Shown here: positions 1-8,567 of the stretch, one piece after another
Layout: every line of letters starts with the position of its first letter
Numbering within the stretch: position 1 is the stretch's first letter
Origin: Kineosporia mesophila
GTDB lineage: Bacteria; Actinomycetota; Actinomycetes; Actinomycetales; Kineosporiaceae
Assembly (NCBI RefSeq): GCF_021129235.1
Contig: NZ_JAJOMA010000033.1
Span: forward strand, 1-64,000
Reading direction: 5' to 3'
DNA length: 64,000 bases
Program-made: the position numbers and the translations under genes
Notes under the pieces: generated by a model
The model's database searches: none
Told to the model about the DNA's origin: nothing
The model's input: the letters and a program-made list of their open reading frames with translations, nothing else

Positions 1-56
1 AGGCCCGGCCGGCAACCACCAACACAAGGCAAGGGGTACGTCGTCCTTCATCCCTG

Positions 57-76
57 TGCATGATCACGGAGGGGGA
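57..76 (+). repeat. Solo half-unit of dispersed palindromic repeat
   Basis: Contains TGCATGATCACGGAGGG, matching the distal part of the half-unit found complete at 21461-21485. It lies just before the first nucleoside hydrolase gene and is degenerate: the GGGGAGG part is missing. Assignment rests on the shared TGCATGATCACG core and intergenic position. Confidence 0.5.
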
Positions 77-138
77 GAGAGGACTGCGGTGCGGACAGGT
101 GGCACTGCGTTGGCTCGTCCATGGGTGAGGATAAGCGG

Positions 139-1110
139 GTGACTGACGACACCGCCCCCGCGCGCACGGTCCTGATCGACTGTGACCCCGGGCACGACGA
201 CGCCATCGCTCTGCTACTGGCCCAGGGCAATCCGTTGATCGATCTGGTGGCCGTCAGCACCGTCGCGGGCAATCAGACGCTGGCCAAGGTGACGCGCAAC
301 GCCCAGGCGATCGCGGCGGCCGGGGGCTTCAGCCATGTCCCGATCGCCCAGGGCGCTTCGCGAGGGCTGATCACCGAGCCGTTCGTCGCGGAAGAAATCC
401 ACGGCGAGACCGGTCTGGACGGGCCGCAGCTTCCTTCGGCCCAGGCCGAACTCGATCCGCGGCACGGCGTGAACCTCATCATCGACACCGTCATGAGCCG
501 CCCGGCCCGGACGGTGACCCTGGTCGCGACCGGTCCGCTGACCAATCTGGCGCTGGCGGTACGGCTGGAGCCCCGCATCGTCGAGCGTGTGCAAGAAGTG
601 GTGTTCATGGGCGGCGCCATCAACGGGGGCAACTACACGCCGGTGGCCGAGTTCAACATCGCGGTCGATCCGGAGGCCGCGCACGTCGTGGTGCACGAGA
701 ACTGGGACGTCACGATGGTGGGCCTCGACGTCACGCATCAGGCACTGGCGACGCCCCGGGTACGCACCGCGCTGGCCGCGGTCGGAACCCGGCCGGCGCA
801 GATCGTGGGGGAGATGCTCGACTTCTACGGCGCCGCGTACACCGAGAGCCAGGGGTTCGAGCACCCGCCGGTACACGATCCGGTCGCGGTGGCATTGGTG
901 ATCGACCCGACGGTGCTCACCGTGCGCCGGGCCGTGCTCGATGTCTCGCTGGCCGAGGGGCCGACGCGGGGCATGACGGTGGCCGACCTGCGCAGTCCGG
1001 CGCCCGAGGGATGCCGCACCAGGGTGGCGGTGGGACTGGATGCCGACCGGTACTGGGAACTCGTGGTCGACGCGCTGACCCGGATCGGCGAGCCGAATCA
1101 GCCGGAATGA
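139..1110 (+). CDS. Nucleoside hydrolase (IunH/RihA-like family)
   Basis: Predicted cytosolic N-ribohydrolase that splits ribonucleosides into base and ribose for purine or pyrimidine salvage. The N-terminal calcium-binding signature DCDPGHDDA is intact, followed by the family block VATGPLTNLALAV and the EFNIAVDPEAA segment that contacts the ribose. At 323 residues it has full family length. I chose GTG 139 because GAGGA at 127-131 sits seven bases upstream; an in-frame ATG at 121 would put that Shine-Dalgarno inside the gene. Substrate preference cannot be read from sequence. A second, only distantly similar nucleoside hydrolase lies at 28403. It ends about 110 bp before a convergent acetyltransferase, with a repeat half-unit between them. 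Confidence 0.93.
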   Translation: MTDDTAPARTVLIDCDPGHDDAIALLLAQGNPLIDLVAVSTVAGNQTLAKVTRNAQAIAAAGGFSHVPIAQGASRGLITEPFVAEEIHGETGLDGPQLPSAQAELDPRHGVNLIIDTVMSRPARTVTLVATGPLTNLALAVRLEPRIVERVQEVVFMGGAINGGNYTPVAEFNIAVDPEAAHVVVHENWDVTMVGLDVTHQALATPRVRTALAAVGTRPAQIVGEMLDFYGAAYTESQGFEHPPVHDPVAVALVIDPTVLTVRRAVLDVSLAEGPTRGMTVADLRSPAPEGCRTRVAVGLDADRYWELVVDALTRIGEPNQPE

Positions 1111-1176
1111 GACGGGCGCCCGTTGGAGCTTGGCCCCGGACGGTCACCCCTGAACACGCGATCCCAGCCTTCGGAC

Positions 1177-1203
1177 GGGGAAGGTTTGCATGATCACGGA
1201 GAG
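1177..1203 (+). repeat. Solo half-unit of dispersed palindromic repeat
   Basis: GGGGAAGGTTTGC followed by ATGATCACGGAG: a near-complete half-unit between the convergent ends of the nucleoside hydrolase and the acetyltransferase. Compared with the copy at 21461 it differs in the AGGTT spacing and the terminal GAAC. Confidence 0.7.
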
Positions 1204-1221
1204 AGGGGTGGGGCGCCGCAA

Positions 1222-1773
1222 CTAGGAGCGGTCGAGCCACTCCTCGCGGGTGATCGCGTACTCCACCTCACCCTGCTCGGAACCCGGGATCGGCTCGTCC
1301 CAGTGCTGATGGAACGTGCGCACGTGACGCAGGCCGATCTTCGACATCGTGGCCCGCGAGCCCTGGTTCACGGCCATGGTCGCGCCGAACACCCGCTGTA
1401 GCCGCAGGTCTTCGAATGCGTGACGCAGGAGCTCCACCGATCCTTCGGAGGCCAGGCCGCGACGCCAGAAGGTGGGCAGCAGCCGGTACCCGATCTCGGC
1501 CTCGCCGTCGCGCCCGATGGAGGGTTCGAGCAGCCACCAGCCGACGAAGGCGCCGTCGAGGAGACCGGCCCAGAAGCCGTACCCGGGATGGTCTTTCCCT
1601 ACGGCCAGGCGCCGGTGATGAGCTGCGACGATGTCTTCGAGGGGGCGGGGCCGGCCGTTGAACAGGTACCGCATCACGTCCGGGTCGGAGTCCAGCTCGA
1701 TCTCCTGCGGCAGGTGCGCCGGCGTGAGGGGAACGAGCACGAGGTGGGACGTTCGCAAGGGCGCCTGGGTCAT
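1222..1773 (-). CDS. GNAT-family N-acetyltransferase (RimJ/RimL type)
   Basis: A 183-residue acetyl-CoA-dependent acetyltransferase of the RimJ/RimL/SpeG-like class. The start of the fold reads LRTSHLVLVPLTPAHL, the central strand GEAEIGYRLLPTFWRRGLA carries the family pattern around the acetyl-CoA pyrophosphate loop, and a later segment VNQGSRATMSKIGLRHV gives the typical N-S/R-x-x-x-x-x-x-x-G-L closing motif. ATG 1773 is preferred over an upstream in-frame start at 1800 because homologues begin with this strand. The acceptor could be an antibiotic, a ribosomal protein N-terminus or a small molecule; nothing nearby decides it. Confidence 0.9.
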   Translation of the reverse strand: MTQAPLRTSHLVLVPLTPAHLPQEIELDSDPDVMRYLFNGRPRPLEDIVAAHHRRLAVGKDHPGYGFWAGLLDGAFVGWWLLEPSIGRDGEAEIGYRLLPTFWRRGLASEGSVELLRHAFEDLRLQRVFGATMAVNQGSRATMSKIGLRHVRTFHQHWDEPIPGSEQGEVEYAITREEWLDRS

Positions 1774-1877
1774 GGTCGCCAGTGTGCCGGACCCAGCCAC
1801 CCCGGAAGGTGAGCTGAGGTGCGTCCACCATGTGAGCTTTTGGACGCTTCACAATGATTTAGCACTAGATTGCGCCA

Positions 1878-2711
1878 ATGGTGGACGAATCGGCACGCGT
1901 GCAGTTGCTCGACCGGCGTTACCGCGAACTGGCCATGTCCACCTTCGTCTTCGAGAACCGGCTGGCCCACCGGCTGAGCTATCTGCGCGTGTTCGCATCA
2001 CCCCGGATTGCGGGGCTGCTCAAGCACACCGGCCAGATACAGGCCGAGCCGCGGCGGCGCGCGCACGACACCGGTCTGCTCATGTACTCACTGATCGAGG
2101 CCGGCCTGGAGTCGCACGACGGTCGTCACGGGGTGGCCCGCCTCAACGAGATGCATCGTCGCTGGAACATCACCAACGACGACTACATCTGGGTACTGGG
2201 TACTTTCGCGGTGATGAGCATCCGCACCATCATGACTGCGGGTTGGCGACCGATCACCGAGGCGGAGAAGCAGGTGGTGATCGACTGGCACCTGGAACTG
2301 GGCACCCGGATGGGCATCGCCGACGTTCCTACGGATTTCGATTCCTACGACGCCTGGTTCAGCGCCTATGAGGCGCGCATGCTGCACCGCACCGAGGCCG
2401 GCGAGCAACTACGTGACCTGGCGCTGGGCGTACTCCTCACCCCGATCCCGCGTCCGCTGCGGCGCGCGACGAAGGCCCTGATTCCGGTTCTTATCGATGA
2501 ACCCGCCCGCCGTGCGCTGGGTTTCCGTCGTCCGAATCTGCTGGCCCGGGCGACGGTCGCGACGATCCTGAGGGTCGGGGCGCGGCGTCGCCGCCGGAAC
2601 GGCCCTCCGGCACCCTTCTTCGAGATGGGTGCCCCGAACATCACCTACCCCGACGGCTGGACGCTCGACGACCTCGGCCCGCACCAGGCCCGGCAGACCC
2701 ATCAGAGGTGA
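1878..2711 (+). CDS. DUF2236 / MpaB-like oxygenase family protein
   Basis: The 277-residue protein resembles the DUF2236 group, which includes latex-clearing protein and fungal MpaB, enzymes that use a b-type heme. The conserved layout is visible: an arginine-rich helix, a first histidine in RRRAHDTG, a central helix around GRHGVARLNEMHRRW, and the tryptophan/threonine region DDYIWVLGTFAVM followed by several hydrophobic helices. No signal peptide is evident. It converges with the MerR gene, and the two overlap by ten bases at their stops. Function in this genome is unknown; most actinobacteria carry several such paralogues. Confidence 0.75.
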   Translation: MVDESARVQLLDRRYRELAMSTFVFENRLAHRLSYLRVFASPRIAGLLKHTGQIQAEPRRRAHDTGLLMYSLIEAGLESHDGRHGVARLNEMHRRWNITNDDYIWVLGTFAVMSIRTIMTAGWRPITEAEKQVVIDWHLELGTRMGIADVPTDFDSYDAWFSAYEARMLHRTEAGEQLRDLALGVLLTPIPRPLRRATKALIPVLIDEPARRALGFRRPNLLARATVATILRVGARRRRRNGPPAPFFEMGAPNITYPDGWTLDDLGPHQARQTHQR

Positions 2712-3178
2712 TGATCCGCCATCTCGACCGGAAAGCGTTCGGCGAACACCTCGTCCGCCATCTGGTCGGACTCCGGATCCTCGCAGTCCAGGCCGGACGC
2801 GACCATGGCCTGGTAACTCACGAGCTTCGCCCGGATCACGGCGCGGTCTTCCTGTAACTGGGCCAGCTGCTCGTCGATCGCCGTGGACTGCTTCTCGAGC
2901 AGCTCGAGCCGGCGCTCGTGCTTCTCCATCGGCTCGGGCCCGGCGTGGATGAACTCGCGCACCTCGGACACGGGCATTCCGGTGCGGCGCAGGGCCTGCA
3001 CGGTACGCACCCACCGCAGCATCATCGGCGTGTAGCGCCGCCGGCCGTCCGGACCCCGCTCCACCCCGACGAGCAGGCCCTCCTTCTCGTACCAGCGCAG
3101 CGTGTCCACGCTGATGCCCGTGCGTTCGGAGACCTCACGAATGCCGATCGCGTCCGGTTCGTCAGTCACGTCCACCAC
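2702..3178 (-). CDS. MerR-family transcriptional regulator
   Basis: A 158-residue MerR-type activator. The N-terminal winged helix reads IGIREVSERTGISVDTLRWY followed by EKEGLL, a complete DNA-binding motif, then a second helix pair and a long coiled dimerisation helix (about residues 80-125). There is no cysteine pattern like metal-sensing MerR proteins, so an aldehyde or small-molecule signal is more likely. It lies downstream of a zinc alcohol dehydrogenase on the same strand, whose promoter carries a typical MerR dyad within a 19-bp spacer. That pairing is known for aldehyde-responsive AdhR-like systems. GTG 3178 was taken as start. Confidence 0.92.
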   Translation of the reverse strand: MVDVTDEPDAIGIREVSERTGISVDTLRWYEKEGLLVGVERGPDGRRRYTPMMLRWVRTVQALRRTGMPVSEVREFIHAGPEPMEKHERRLELLEKQSTAIDEQLAQLQEDRAVIRAKLVSYQAMVASGLDCEDPESDQMADEVFAERFPVEMADHHL

Positions 3179-3335
3179 GATAGGTGGTCTCGTGCGGCGC
3201 TGCAGAACGTCGGGTCGGGTGGGCGCAATGATGGACGGGCCGGCCCGGACACGCCGCGGGGAGCCATGGACCAGCGGGGCGTGCCGGTGCCGTTCGTGTT
3301 CGTCCTGCGCCGCAAGCCCGGCGCCACCCCCTGAT

Positions 3336-4364
3336 TCAGGCGTCTACCGTGAGGTTCACCACGAACCTCCAGCGCGCCTCGTTACGGGCGAGCCGGTCCA
3401 GGGCCTCCTGAATCCGGTGGGCCGGTAGCACTTCGACATCCGCGGTGATGCCGTGCTCGGCCGCGAAGGCGAGCATCTCGCGGGTGTCCCGGACCCCGCC
3501 GGAGCCGGACGAGGTGACGTGCCGCCGGCCGAGCAGCAGGGCCATGGCGTCGACCTCGTACTTCGGCGGGATCCCGAGCATGCAGATCGTTCCGTCGTAG
3601 TCCAGGGCGAGCGCATAGGGCGAGATGTCGTGGGCGGCGGAGGCGGTGTCGATGATGACGTCGAAAGCGTAGCCGTGGGAAGCCATGTCTTCCGGTGAGG
3701 TGGAGAGCACCACCTCGTCGGCCCCGAGGGCCAGAGCTAGATCGCGCTTGGTGGACGAGGTGGTGAACACTGCCACCGAGGCACCCAGCGCCTTGGCGAA
3801 CTTCACAGCCAGGTGGCCGAGCCCACCCAGACCGACGACGCCGACCCGGGTGCCCGGACCGACGCGCAGACGGCGCAGGGGCTGCCAGACCGTGATGCCG
3901 GCGCACATCAGGGGCGCCACGCCGGCCGGGTCAAGTCCTTCGGGCATGGCGTAGACGAAACGGTCACGCACCACCATCTCGTCCGAGTAGGCACCGTAGC
4001 GGGGCGTGCCGTCGTGCCGGTCCACGCCGCCGTAGGTCAGGGTGGGGAACGCCCGGCAGTACGACTCCTCCTCGTCCAAGCAGGCCGCACAGGTACCGCA
4101 GGAGTCGACGATGTTGCCGACGGCCACGGGGTCACCGGCGCTGAACGTGGTCACGGCGGGGCCGACCTCGGTCACGACGCCGGTGAACTCGTGACCGGGT
4201 ACCAGGGGCAGTTGCGAGGCGTCCTCGATGGCATGCAGGTCGCTGTGGCACACACCGCAGTGGGTGATGCGGATGCGGACGTCGTCGGGTCGCAGGTCAC
4301 GGCGCTCGAAGGTCCAGGGCTCGAGCTTTCCGCCGGGGTGGAGCAGGGCATATCCGGTAGTCAT
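3336..4364 (-). CDS. Zinc-dependent NAD(P) alcohol dehydrogenase (CAD/YahK type)
   Basis: A 342-residue medium-chain dehydrogenase that would interconvert aldehydes and alcohols in the cytosol. Catalytic zinc ligands are visible at Cys39-His40 (GVCHSD) and His58-Glu59 (PGHEFTG). The structural zinc cysteines are at 89, 92, 95 and 103. The Rossmann glycines appear as VVGLGGLGHLAVKFA. The cinnamyl-alcohol/YahK subfamily fits best because of the GVCHSDLH and YGAYSDE segments. Its promoter contains a MerR operator and its -10 box lies only seven bases from the ATG, so the transcript is probably leaderless. The downstream MerR regulator likely controls it, suggesting aldehyde detoxification. Confidence 0.95.
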   Translation of the reverse strand: MTTGYALLHPGGKLEPWTFERRDLRPDDVRIRITHCGVCHSDLHAIEDASQLPLVPGHEFTGVVTEVGPAVTTFSAGDPVAVGNIVDSCGTCAACLDEEESYCRAFPTLTYGGVDRHDGTPRYGAYSDEMVVRDRFVYAMPEGLDPAGVAPLMCAGITVWQPLRRLRVGPGTRVGVVGLGGLGHLAVKFAKALGASVAVFTTSSTKRDLALALGADEVVLSTSPEDMASHGYAFDVIIDTASAAHDISPYALALDYDGTICMLGIPPKYEVDAMALLLGRRHVTSSGSGGVRDTREMLAFAAEHGITADVEVLPAHRIQEALDRLARNEARWRFVVNLTVDA

Positions 4365-4371
4365 GAGGAAG

Positions 4372-4402
4372 AGGCTAGGAACTGGAGTGCACTCCAGCGC
4401 AA
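4372..4402 (-). promoter_or_regulatory. MerR-type promoter of the alcohol dehydrogenase
   Basis: Read on the minus strand: -35 TTGCGC (4402-4397), a 19-bp spacer, then -10 TAGCCT (4377-4372). The spacer is filled by the perfect palindrome CTGGAGTGCACTCCAG (4382-4397). A 19-bp spacer with a centred dyad is the hallmark of MerR activators, which untwist the DNA to realign the boxes. The start codon at 4364 is where transcription should begin, implying a leaderless mRNA. Confidence 0.88.
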
Positions 4403-4480
4403 GCCGTGGCGCGCCGGAGGGTTCTCCTGGTGCCCGGGAACGTCATAGTGGTGCCCTGCTCGTGAGAAGCCTTGGGGGAC

Positions 4481-5422
4481 ATGGTGATCGCAAGAGTTTT
4501 GGTGGCCTGTGTCGCGTTTCTGGCGATGGCCGGGTGCGGTGCGCACGAACCGGCGGAGATCAGGAACGAGAAGCCGGCCGCCGGCGACGCCCCGCCGGAG
4601 GGGTGGCGCTGGGAGACCTACCGGAACGTCCGGCTCGCGGTGCCGGAGGGCTGGGGTTACGGGACAACTGGACGCCAGTGGTGCGGGAGGGCGGACGACG
4701 AGAGTCCGTTCGTGGGTCGTCCGGGCTCCCTGCGCATGTACGGCTGCGGGTCCCAGGTCGAAGGCACGATGCTCGAGTCCGGCGGCGAGTTCGTCTGGTT
4801 CGGGGCCGATGCCGGCCCTGGTGCACCGGCCCGGGTCGCGGGGCGCATCGGGAATGCGCAGATGACGGGCGAACGGGCCTACCTGCAGGCGGGCCTGGTC
4901 ACAGTCGCGGTACAGGCCCCGGAAGTTCTCCGGCAGAAGATCATCGACAGCATCGGCCTGGTGAACACCGACCAGAACGGATGCTCCGCGAAGGCGCCCT
5001 TCGCCGGGAACCCTGACTGGCGTCCTCAAGCAGTTGCGGTCACTGAACTGGTCGGCATCGAAGCGGTTTCGGCCTGCCAATACGTGGAAGCGCACTTGCG
5101 CTCGTCGACCCGGCTGACCGGCGACGAGGCGGTGCGGGCCGTCCGGGCCATCACCGAGGCGCCGCTGGGCGCCGGGCCGAACTCTCCGGCGAGCGAATGC
5201 GTACCGGACGAGATCACCACCATGGAACATCTGGTGCTGCAGATCGACGCCGAGCGACCGGGTGTCGTGGATCTGCGCTACGGCGGTTGTTTCCATCGCG
5301 GACTGGACGACGGCACGACGGTGCGCACACTCACGCGCGCCGCCGTGCAGCCGTTCGTCCAGGGCCCCAACCGGGTGTGGGGGTGGAGCGGGGACGAGCT
5401 CTCCGGGATTCTCGAGCCCTGA
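4481..5422 (+). CDS. Predicted lipoprotein of unknown function
   Basis: The 313-residue product starts with a hydrophobic signal peptide ending in a lipobox (FLAMAGC, modified cysteine at residue 19), so it should be exported and lipid-anchored on the outer face of the membrane. The mature part is rich in glycine, proline and charged residues and holds several cysteines (WCG, YGCGSQ, NGCSA, SACQYVE, SECVPDE, GGCFHRG), suggesting disulfide bonds. I recognise no catalytic motif. Starts at TTG 4472 or GTG 4484 are also possible. It converges with the sulfatase gene, three bases apart. Confidence 0.8.
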   Translation: MVIARVLVACVAFLAMAGCGAHEPAEIRNEKPAAGDAPPEGWRWETYRNVRLAVPEGWGYGTTGRQWCGRADDESPFVGRPGSLRMYGCGSQVEGTMLESGGEFVWFGADAGPGAPARVAGRIGNAQMTGERAYLQAGLVTVAVQAPEVLRQKIIDSIGLVNTDQNGCSAKAPFAGNPDWRPQAVAVTELVGIEAVSACQYVEAHLRSSTRLTGDEAVRAVRAITEAPLGAGPNSPASECVPDEITTMEHLVLQIDAERPGVVDLRYGGCFHRGLDDGTTVRTLTRAAVQPFVQGPNRVWGWSGDELSGILEP

Positions 5423-5425
5423 GCC

Positions 5426-7801
5426 CTACTGCGCGCCCATCACCCGCGCGTACTTCCCGCCGTCGTTACCGCTGTGCCCGCTCTGGTCCTCGCCCAGATC
5501 GATGCGGACCTCGTGGACCAGCCCGGTCAGGGCGTTGTCGAGACGCGGGTACTCGGTGCTCACCGGCGTGCCGAGATCGACGCCGATGTTGAGGGTCTCG
5601 TCGAAGGAGAAGTAGTAGGGGATGGTCGCCCCGACGCGGCCCTTGCCGTCGCAGACGTCGTTCACGTAGATGTCCACCGAACCACCCAGCCCGGCGCCTT
5701 CGCCGTCGTAGGTGAACTCGGCCCGCACCTGGTGCCGGCCGGTCGGCAGCGGGCTCTGTGTGCGAATGGTGAACCGCTGCAACGCGAAATAGTTGTAGTG
5801 GTAGGTGGGGTAGCCGTCGACCAGATACAGGCTCCACCCGCCGAACGCACCACCCTGGGCGATCACCACACCGTCCGCACCCTCGGCCACCTCGATGTCG
5901 GCGGTGATGGAGTGCGAACGGTTCTTCACGTTCGGGGTGGTCTCCTCGGTGAGACGCCGCATCCCGCCGTGGTAGGTGATCGAGCGCCGTTCCCCGAGCA
6001 GGTCGATACGGCCCGCGAGCGTGGGGTTCTCCCGCTCGGTGACCCGGTCGTCGAGCGGGAACACCTGGTGCTTGGCCGCTTCCACCAGGAACAGGTCCTG
6101 CAGCTGACGGAGCCGCCCGGGTTGCGCGGCGGCCAGGTCGCTGGACTGCGTCCAGTCGGTGGTGAGGTCGTACAGCTCCCACACGTCGTTCTCGAAACGC
6201 CGGTCCGGGTCGGGGATCATCTGCCACGGGATGCCGTGACGGGTCACCGCCATCCAGCCCTCGTGGTAGATGCCGCGGTTGCCACACATCTCGAAGTACT
6301 GCGTGGTGCGGCGGTCGGCGGCCTGCGGGTCGTCGAACGTGTACCGCATGCTCGTACCCTCGATCGGCTGCTGCTGCACGCCGTTCACCGAGACCGGCGC
6401 GGGCACGCCCACGCAGTCGAGAATGGTCGGCAGCACGTCGATCACGTGGTGGAACTGGGGGCGGATCCCTGGGCCCTCGATACCTTCGGGCCAGTGGATG
6501 ACCAGACCGTCGCGGGTGCCGCCGAAGTGGGAGGCGACCTGCTTCGTCCACTGGTAGGGGGTGTTGAGCGCCACGGCCCACCCGGCCGGGCCGATCGCGT
6601 AACTGTCGGGAGTGCCGAGCAGATCGATCTCGTTGATCATCACGTCGGGGTCGTCGGCGATGCCGTGCCCCAGGCGGTGCTCGTTGAGAGTGCCGTCCAC
6701 ACCGCCCTCCCCCGAGGCCCCGTTGTCGCCGAGCAGGTACACGAAGATGGTGTTGTCCAGCTCGCCGAGGCCTTCCAGGGCGTCGACGAGGCGCCCGACC
6801 TGGGTGTCGCAGTGCTCGGTGAACCCGGCGAAGGTCTCCATGAACCGGGCCGAGATCTGCTTCTGGTTGTCCGACAGCTCGTCCCAGTGCGGCAGTCCGT
6901 CCGCCCAGGGGGCCAGCTCGGCGTCTTCCGGGATCACCCCGAGTTCCTTCTGCCGGGCCAGGATCTCCTCGCGGGCGACGTCCCAGCCGGCGTCGAACCG
7001 GCCGGCGTACTTCTCCCGCCACTGCGGGGCCACGTGCAGCGGTGCGTGCGAGGCGCCCATGGCCAGATAGGTGAAGAAGGGACGCCCGGGGGTCAGGGAA
7101 CGCTGGGTGCGGATCCAGTCGATGCTCTGGTCGACCAGGTCTTCGGACAGGTGGTAGCCGTCTTCGGGGCGCCGGGCCGGCTCGAACGGCGTGGTGCCGC
7201 GGTACAGCTGCGGGTACCAGTGGTTCATCTCGGCGCCCATGAAACCGTAGAAGCTGTCGAAGCCCTCACCGGTGGGCCAGCGGTCGAACGGGCCGACCGG
7301 GCTGATCTCGCGCGGCGGGGTCTGGTGCCACTTGCCGAAGGCCGCCGTGCTGTAGCCGTTGCCGTGCAGGATCTGCGCCAGCGTGGCGGCGCTGGCGGGC
7401 CGGAAACCGCTGTAGCCGGGCGCGGCCGTGGCCATCTCGGTGGTGCCGCCCATGCCCACGGAATGGCAGTTACGGCCGGTCATCAGCGACTGGCGCGTCG
7501 GCGAGCACAGGGCGTTGACGTGAAACCGGTTGTAGCGCAGGCCCTGCGTGGCCAGGCGCTCGGCCGTGGGCATGTGGCAGGGGCCACCGAAGGCGCTCGA
7601 GGAGCCGAAACCCAGGTCGTCGAGCACCACGATGACCACGTTGGGCGCCGCGGGCGGCGGCGTGGTCGGGCCGATCGCCTCGAACGGCGCGTGCTGGTCG
7701 TGGATCCCGACCGCCGTCACCACGGTCTGCTTGCGTTCGGGCTCGGGCAGCACGTGCCGTCCGGCTTCAAAAACCGCCACGGGCAGCTCCACTTCGTACA
7801 C
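5426..7801 (-). CDS. Arylsulfatase (type I, formylglycine-dependent)
   Basis: A 791-residue sulfatase that would hydrolyse sulfate esters. The metal-binding aspartates (VVLDDLGFG, residues 61-62) and the maturation motif CSPTR (Cys99 to Arg103) are intact, so the cysteine can be oxidised to formylglycine. Downstream motifs GKWHQTP and GDNGASGEGG fit the alkaline-phosphatase fold. The large size and C-terminal beta-rich domain (from about residue 600) match the bacterial arylsulfatases of the PAS/AtsA type of some 700-800 residues. No clear signal peptide is seen, so it may be cytosolic. The formylglycine-generating enzyme is not in this window. GTG 7801 lacks a good Shine-Dalgarno, so the exact start is uncertain. 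Confidence 0.93.
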   Translation of the reverse strand: MYEVELPVAVFEAGRHVLPEPERKQTVVTAVGIHDQHAPFEAIGPTTPPPAAPNVVIVVLDDLGFGSSSAFGGPCHMPTAERLATQGLRYNRFHVNALCSPTRQSLMTGRNCHSVGMGGTTEMATAAPGYSGFRPASAATLAQILHGNGYSTAAFGKWHQTPPREISPVGPFDRWPTGEGFDSFYGFMGAEMNHWYPQLYRGTTPFEPARRPEDGYHLSEDLVDQSIDWIRTQRSLTPGRPFFTYLAMGASHAPLHVAPQWREKYAGRFDAGWDVAREEILARQKELGVIPEDAELAPWADGLPHWDELSDNQKQISARFMETFAGFTEHCDTQVGRLVDALEGLGELDNTIFVYLLGDNGASGEGGVDGTLNEHRLGHGIADDPDVMINEIDLLGTPDSYAIGPAGWAVALNTPYQWTKQVASHFGGTRDGLVIHWPEGIEGPGIRPQFHHVIDVLPTILDCVGVPAPVSVNGVQQQPIEGTSMRYTFDDPQAADRRTTQYFEMCGNRGIYHEGWMAVTRHGIPWQMIPDPDRRFENDVWELYDLTTDWTQSSDLAAAQPGRLRQLQDLFLVEAAKHQVFPLDDRVTERENPTLAGRIDLLGERRSITYHGGMRRLTEETTPNVKNRSHSITADIEVAEGADGVVIAQGGAFGGWSLYLVDGYPTYHYNYFALQRFTIRTQSPLPTGRHQVRAEFTYDGEGAGLGGSVDIYVNDVCDGKGRVGATIPYYFSFDETLNIGVDLGTPVSTEYPRLDNALTGLVHEVRIDLGEDQSGHSGNDGGKYARVMGAQ

Positions 7802-7828
7802 CAGTCACACCGGTCATCATCACGAGCC

Positions 7829-7846
7829 AGGTTGACATGATCGCGG
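7829..7846 (+). repeat. Degenerate repeat half-unit
   Basis: AGGTTGACATGATCGCGG resembles the end of the copy at 41278-41297, which reads AGGTTTTGCATGATCGCGG. It lies between the start of the sulfatase and the cobalt-ATPase remnant. The match is partial, so confidence is low. Confidence 0.3.
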
Positions 7847-7942
7847 GCCGCCGGACAACGAGCGGTGCCGGGGCAAGCGATACGGGTTCGTAATGGGTGT
7901 CAGAGGTGGGCGCTATGAGTGCATATGGCGCCACCTCCGCGA

Positions 7943-8260
7943 TCACCCGAGTGCGGCCGGTAATGACGGCTCGTCCCGCACCGGTGTCTCCTGCCCCAGC
8001 ACGCCCCGGGCTCGCAATCGCGCGGCCACCGACAGCACCCGGGGCCGGCGCAGGCGGGCCGGCGTGAGCAGCGTGTCGTCGCCCAGAAGTTTCTCCGGCG
8101 GTCCTTGCCGCACCAGGCTACCCACCAGCACGGCGACCCGGTCGGCCCAGGCGAGCGCCAGGTCGACGTCGTGCGTGGCCACGACCAGGGTGGTGCCCCG
8201 GGCGAGCGCGGCGATCGCCTCCTGGCCGGCGGCCGGGTCGAGCCCGGCGGTCGGCGGGAG
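7943..8260 (-). pseudogene. C-terminal remnant of cobalt ABC transporter ATPase (CbiO-like)
   Basis: The minus-strand frame preserves only the last third of an ABC ATPase: a decayed Walker B/D-loop reading PPTAGLDPAAGQEAI where an intact gene has LDEPTAGLDP, then the switch region TTLVVATHDVDLALAWADR and the closing VLVGSLVRQGPPEKLL. There is no Walker A, no ABC signature and no plausible start codon, so it cannot be functional. Directly upstream sits a cobalamin riboswitch, which in many bacteria controls cbiMNQO cobalt uptake genes. The simplest reading is deletion of a cobalt transport operon that left its riboswitch and the tail of cbiO. Confidence 0.8.
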
Positions 8261-8317
8261 GGCGGCCTTCAGGCCCAGCGGGCTCAGCTCCTCGGGTCCG
8301 CGCCCTGGATCGATGCG

Positions 8318-8480
8318 AGGGCCGAAGTCTCCTGGCTTCCCGGACCGAAGCTCGCCCCGGCCTGGTCGGACAGGCCAGGGCACGGCGTGGGGCCTGCTCC
8401 CGGTGGCAGTGGCGGGACCGCGCCGGATTCTCACCGGCTTCCGTCACTGCCGTCGCGGTTCGTGGTCGATTGGTGGGGGA
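8318..8480 (-). promoter_or_regulatory. Cobalamin (AdoCbl) riboswitch
   Basis: On the minus strand the core elements occur in order: GGAAGCCGGTGAGAATCC, then GGCGCGGTCCCGCCACTG, a variable hairpin region, and the B12 box AGCCAGGAGAC at about 8337-8327. These match the conserved cobalamin aptamer core closely. The ends are approximate because I could not fold it. It reads toward the CbiO-like remnant, so it now appears to control nothing intact. Confidence 0.9.
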
Positions 8481-8567
8481 ATCTGACCACGCGGTGTCCG
8501 ATATGCGCACCGCGCTCCTGTCTAGACTCAGGCTCCCTACGTGCGGCAGGGAACGGGAGGACGCGGC

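Noticed and set aside
3266-3334. Short plus-strand frame MDQRGVPVPFVFVLRRKPG
   Set aside because: Only 22 codons, no Shine-Dalgarno; could be a fragment but nothing supports a gene.
5474-7840. Long plus-strand open frame opposite the arylsulfatase
   Set aside because: It is a GC-driven antisense frame with low-complexity Val/Gly/His/Gln composition and no domain; the sulfatase on the minus strand has all catalytic motifs.
7903-7936. Imperfect hairpin AGGTGGGCGC / GGCGCCACCT
   Set aside because: Could be a terminator beyond the CbiO remnant, but the stem has mismatches and no clear gene end to serve.
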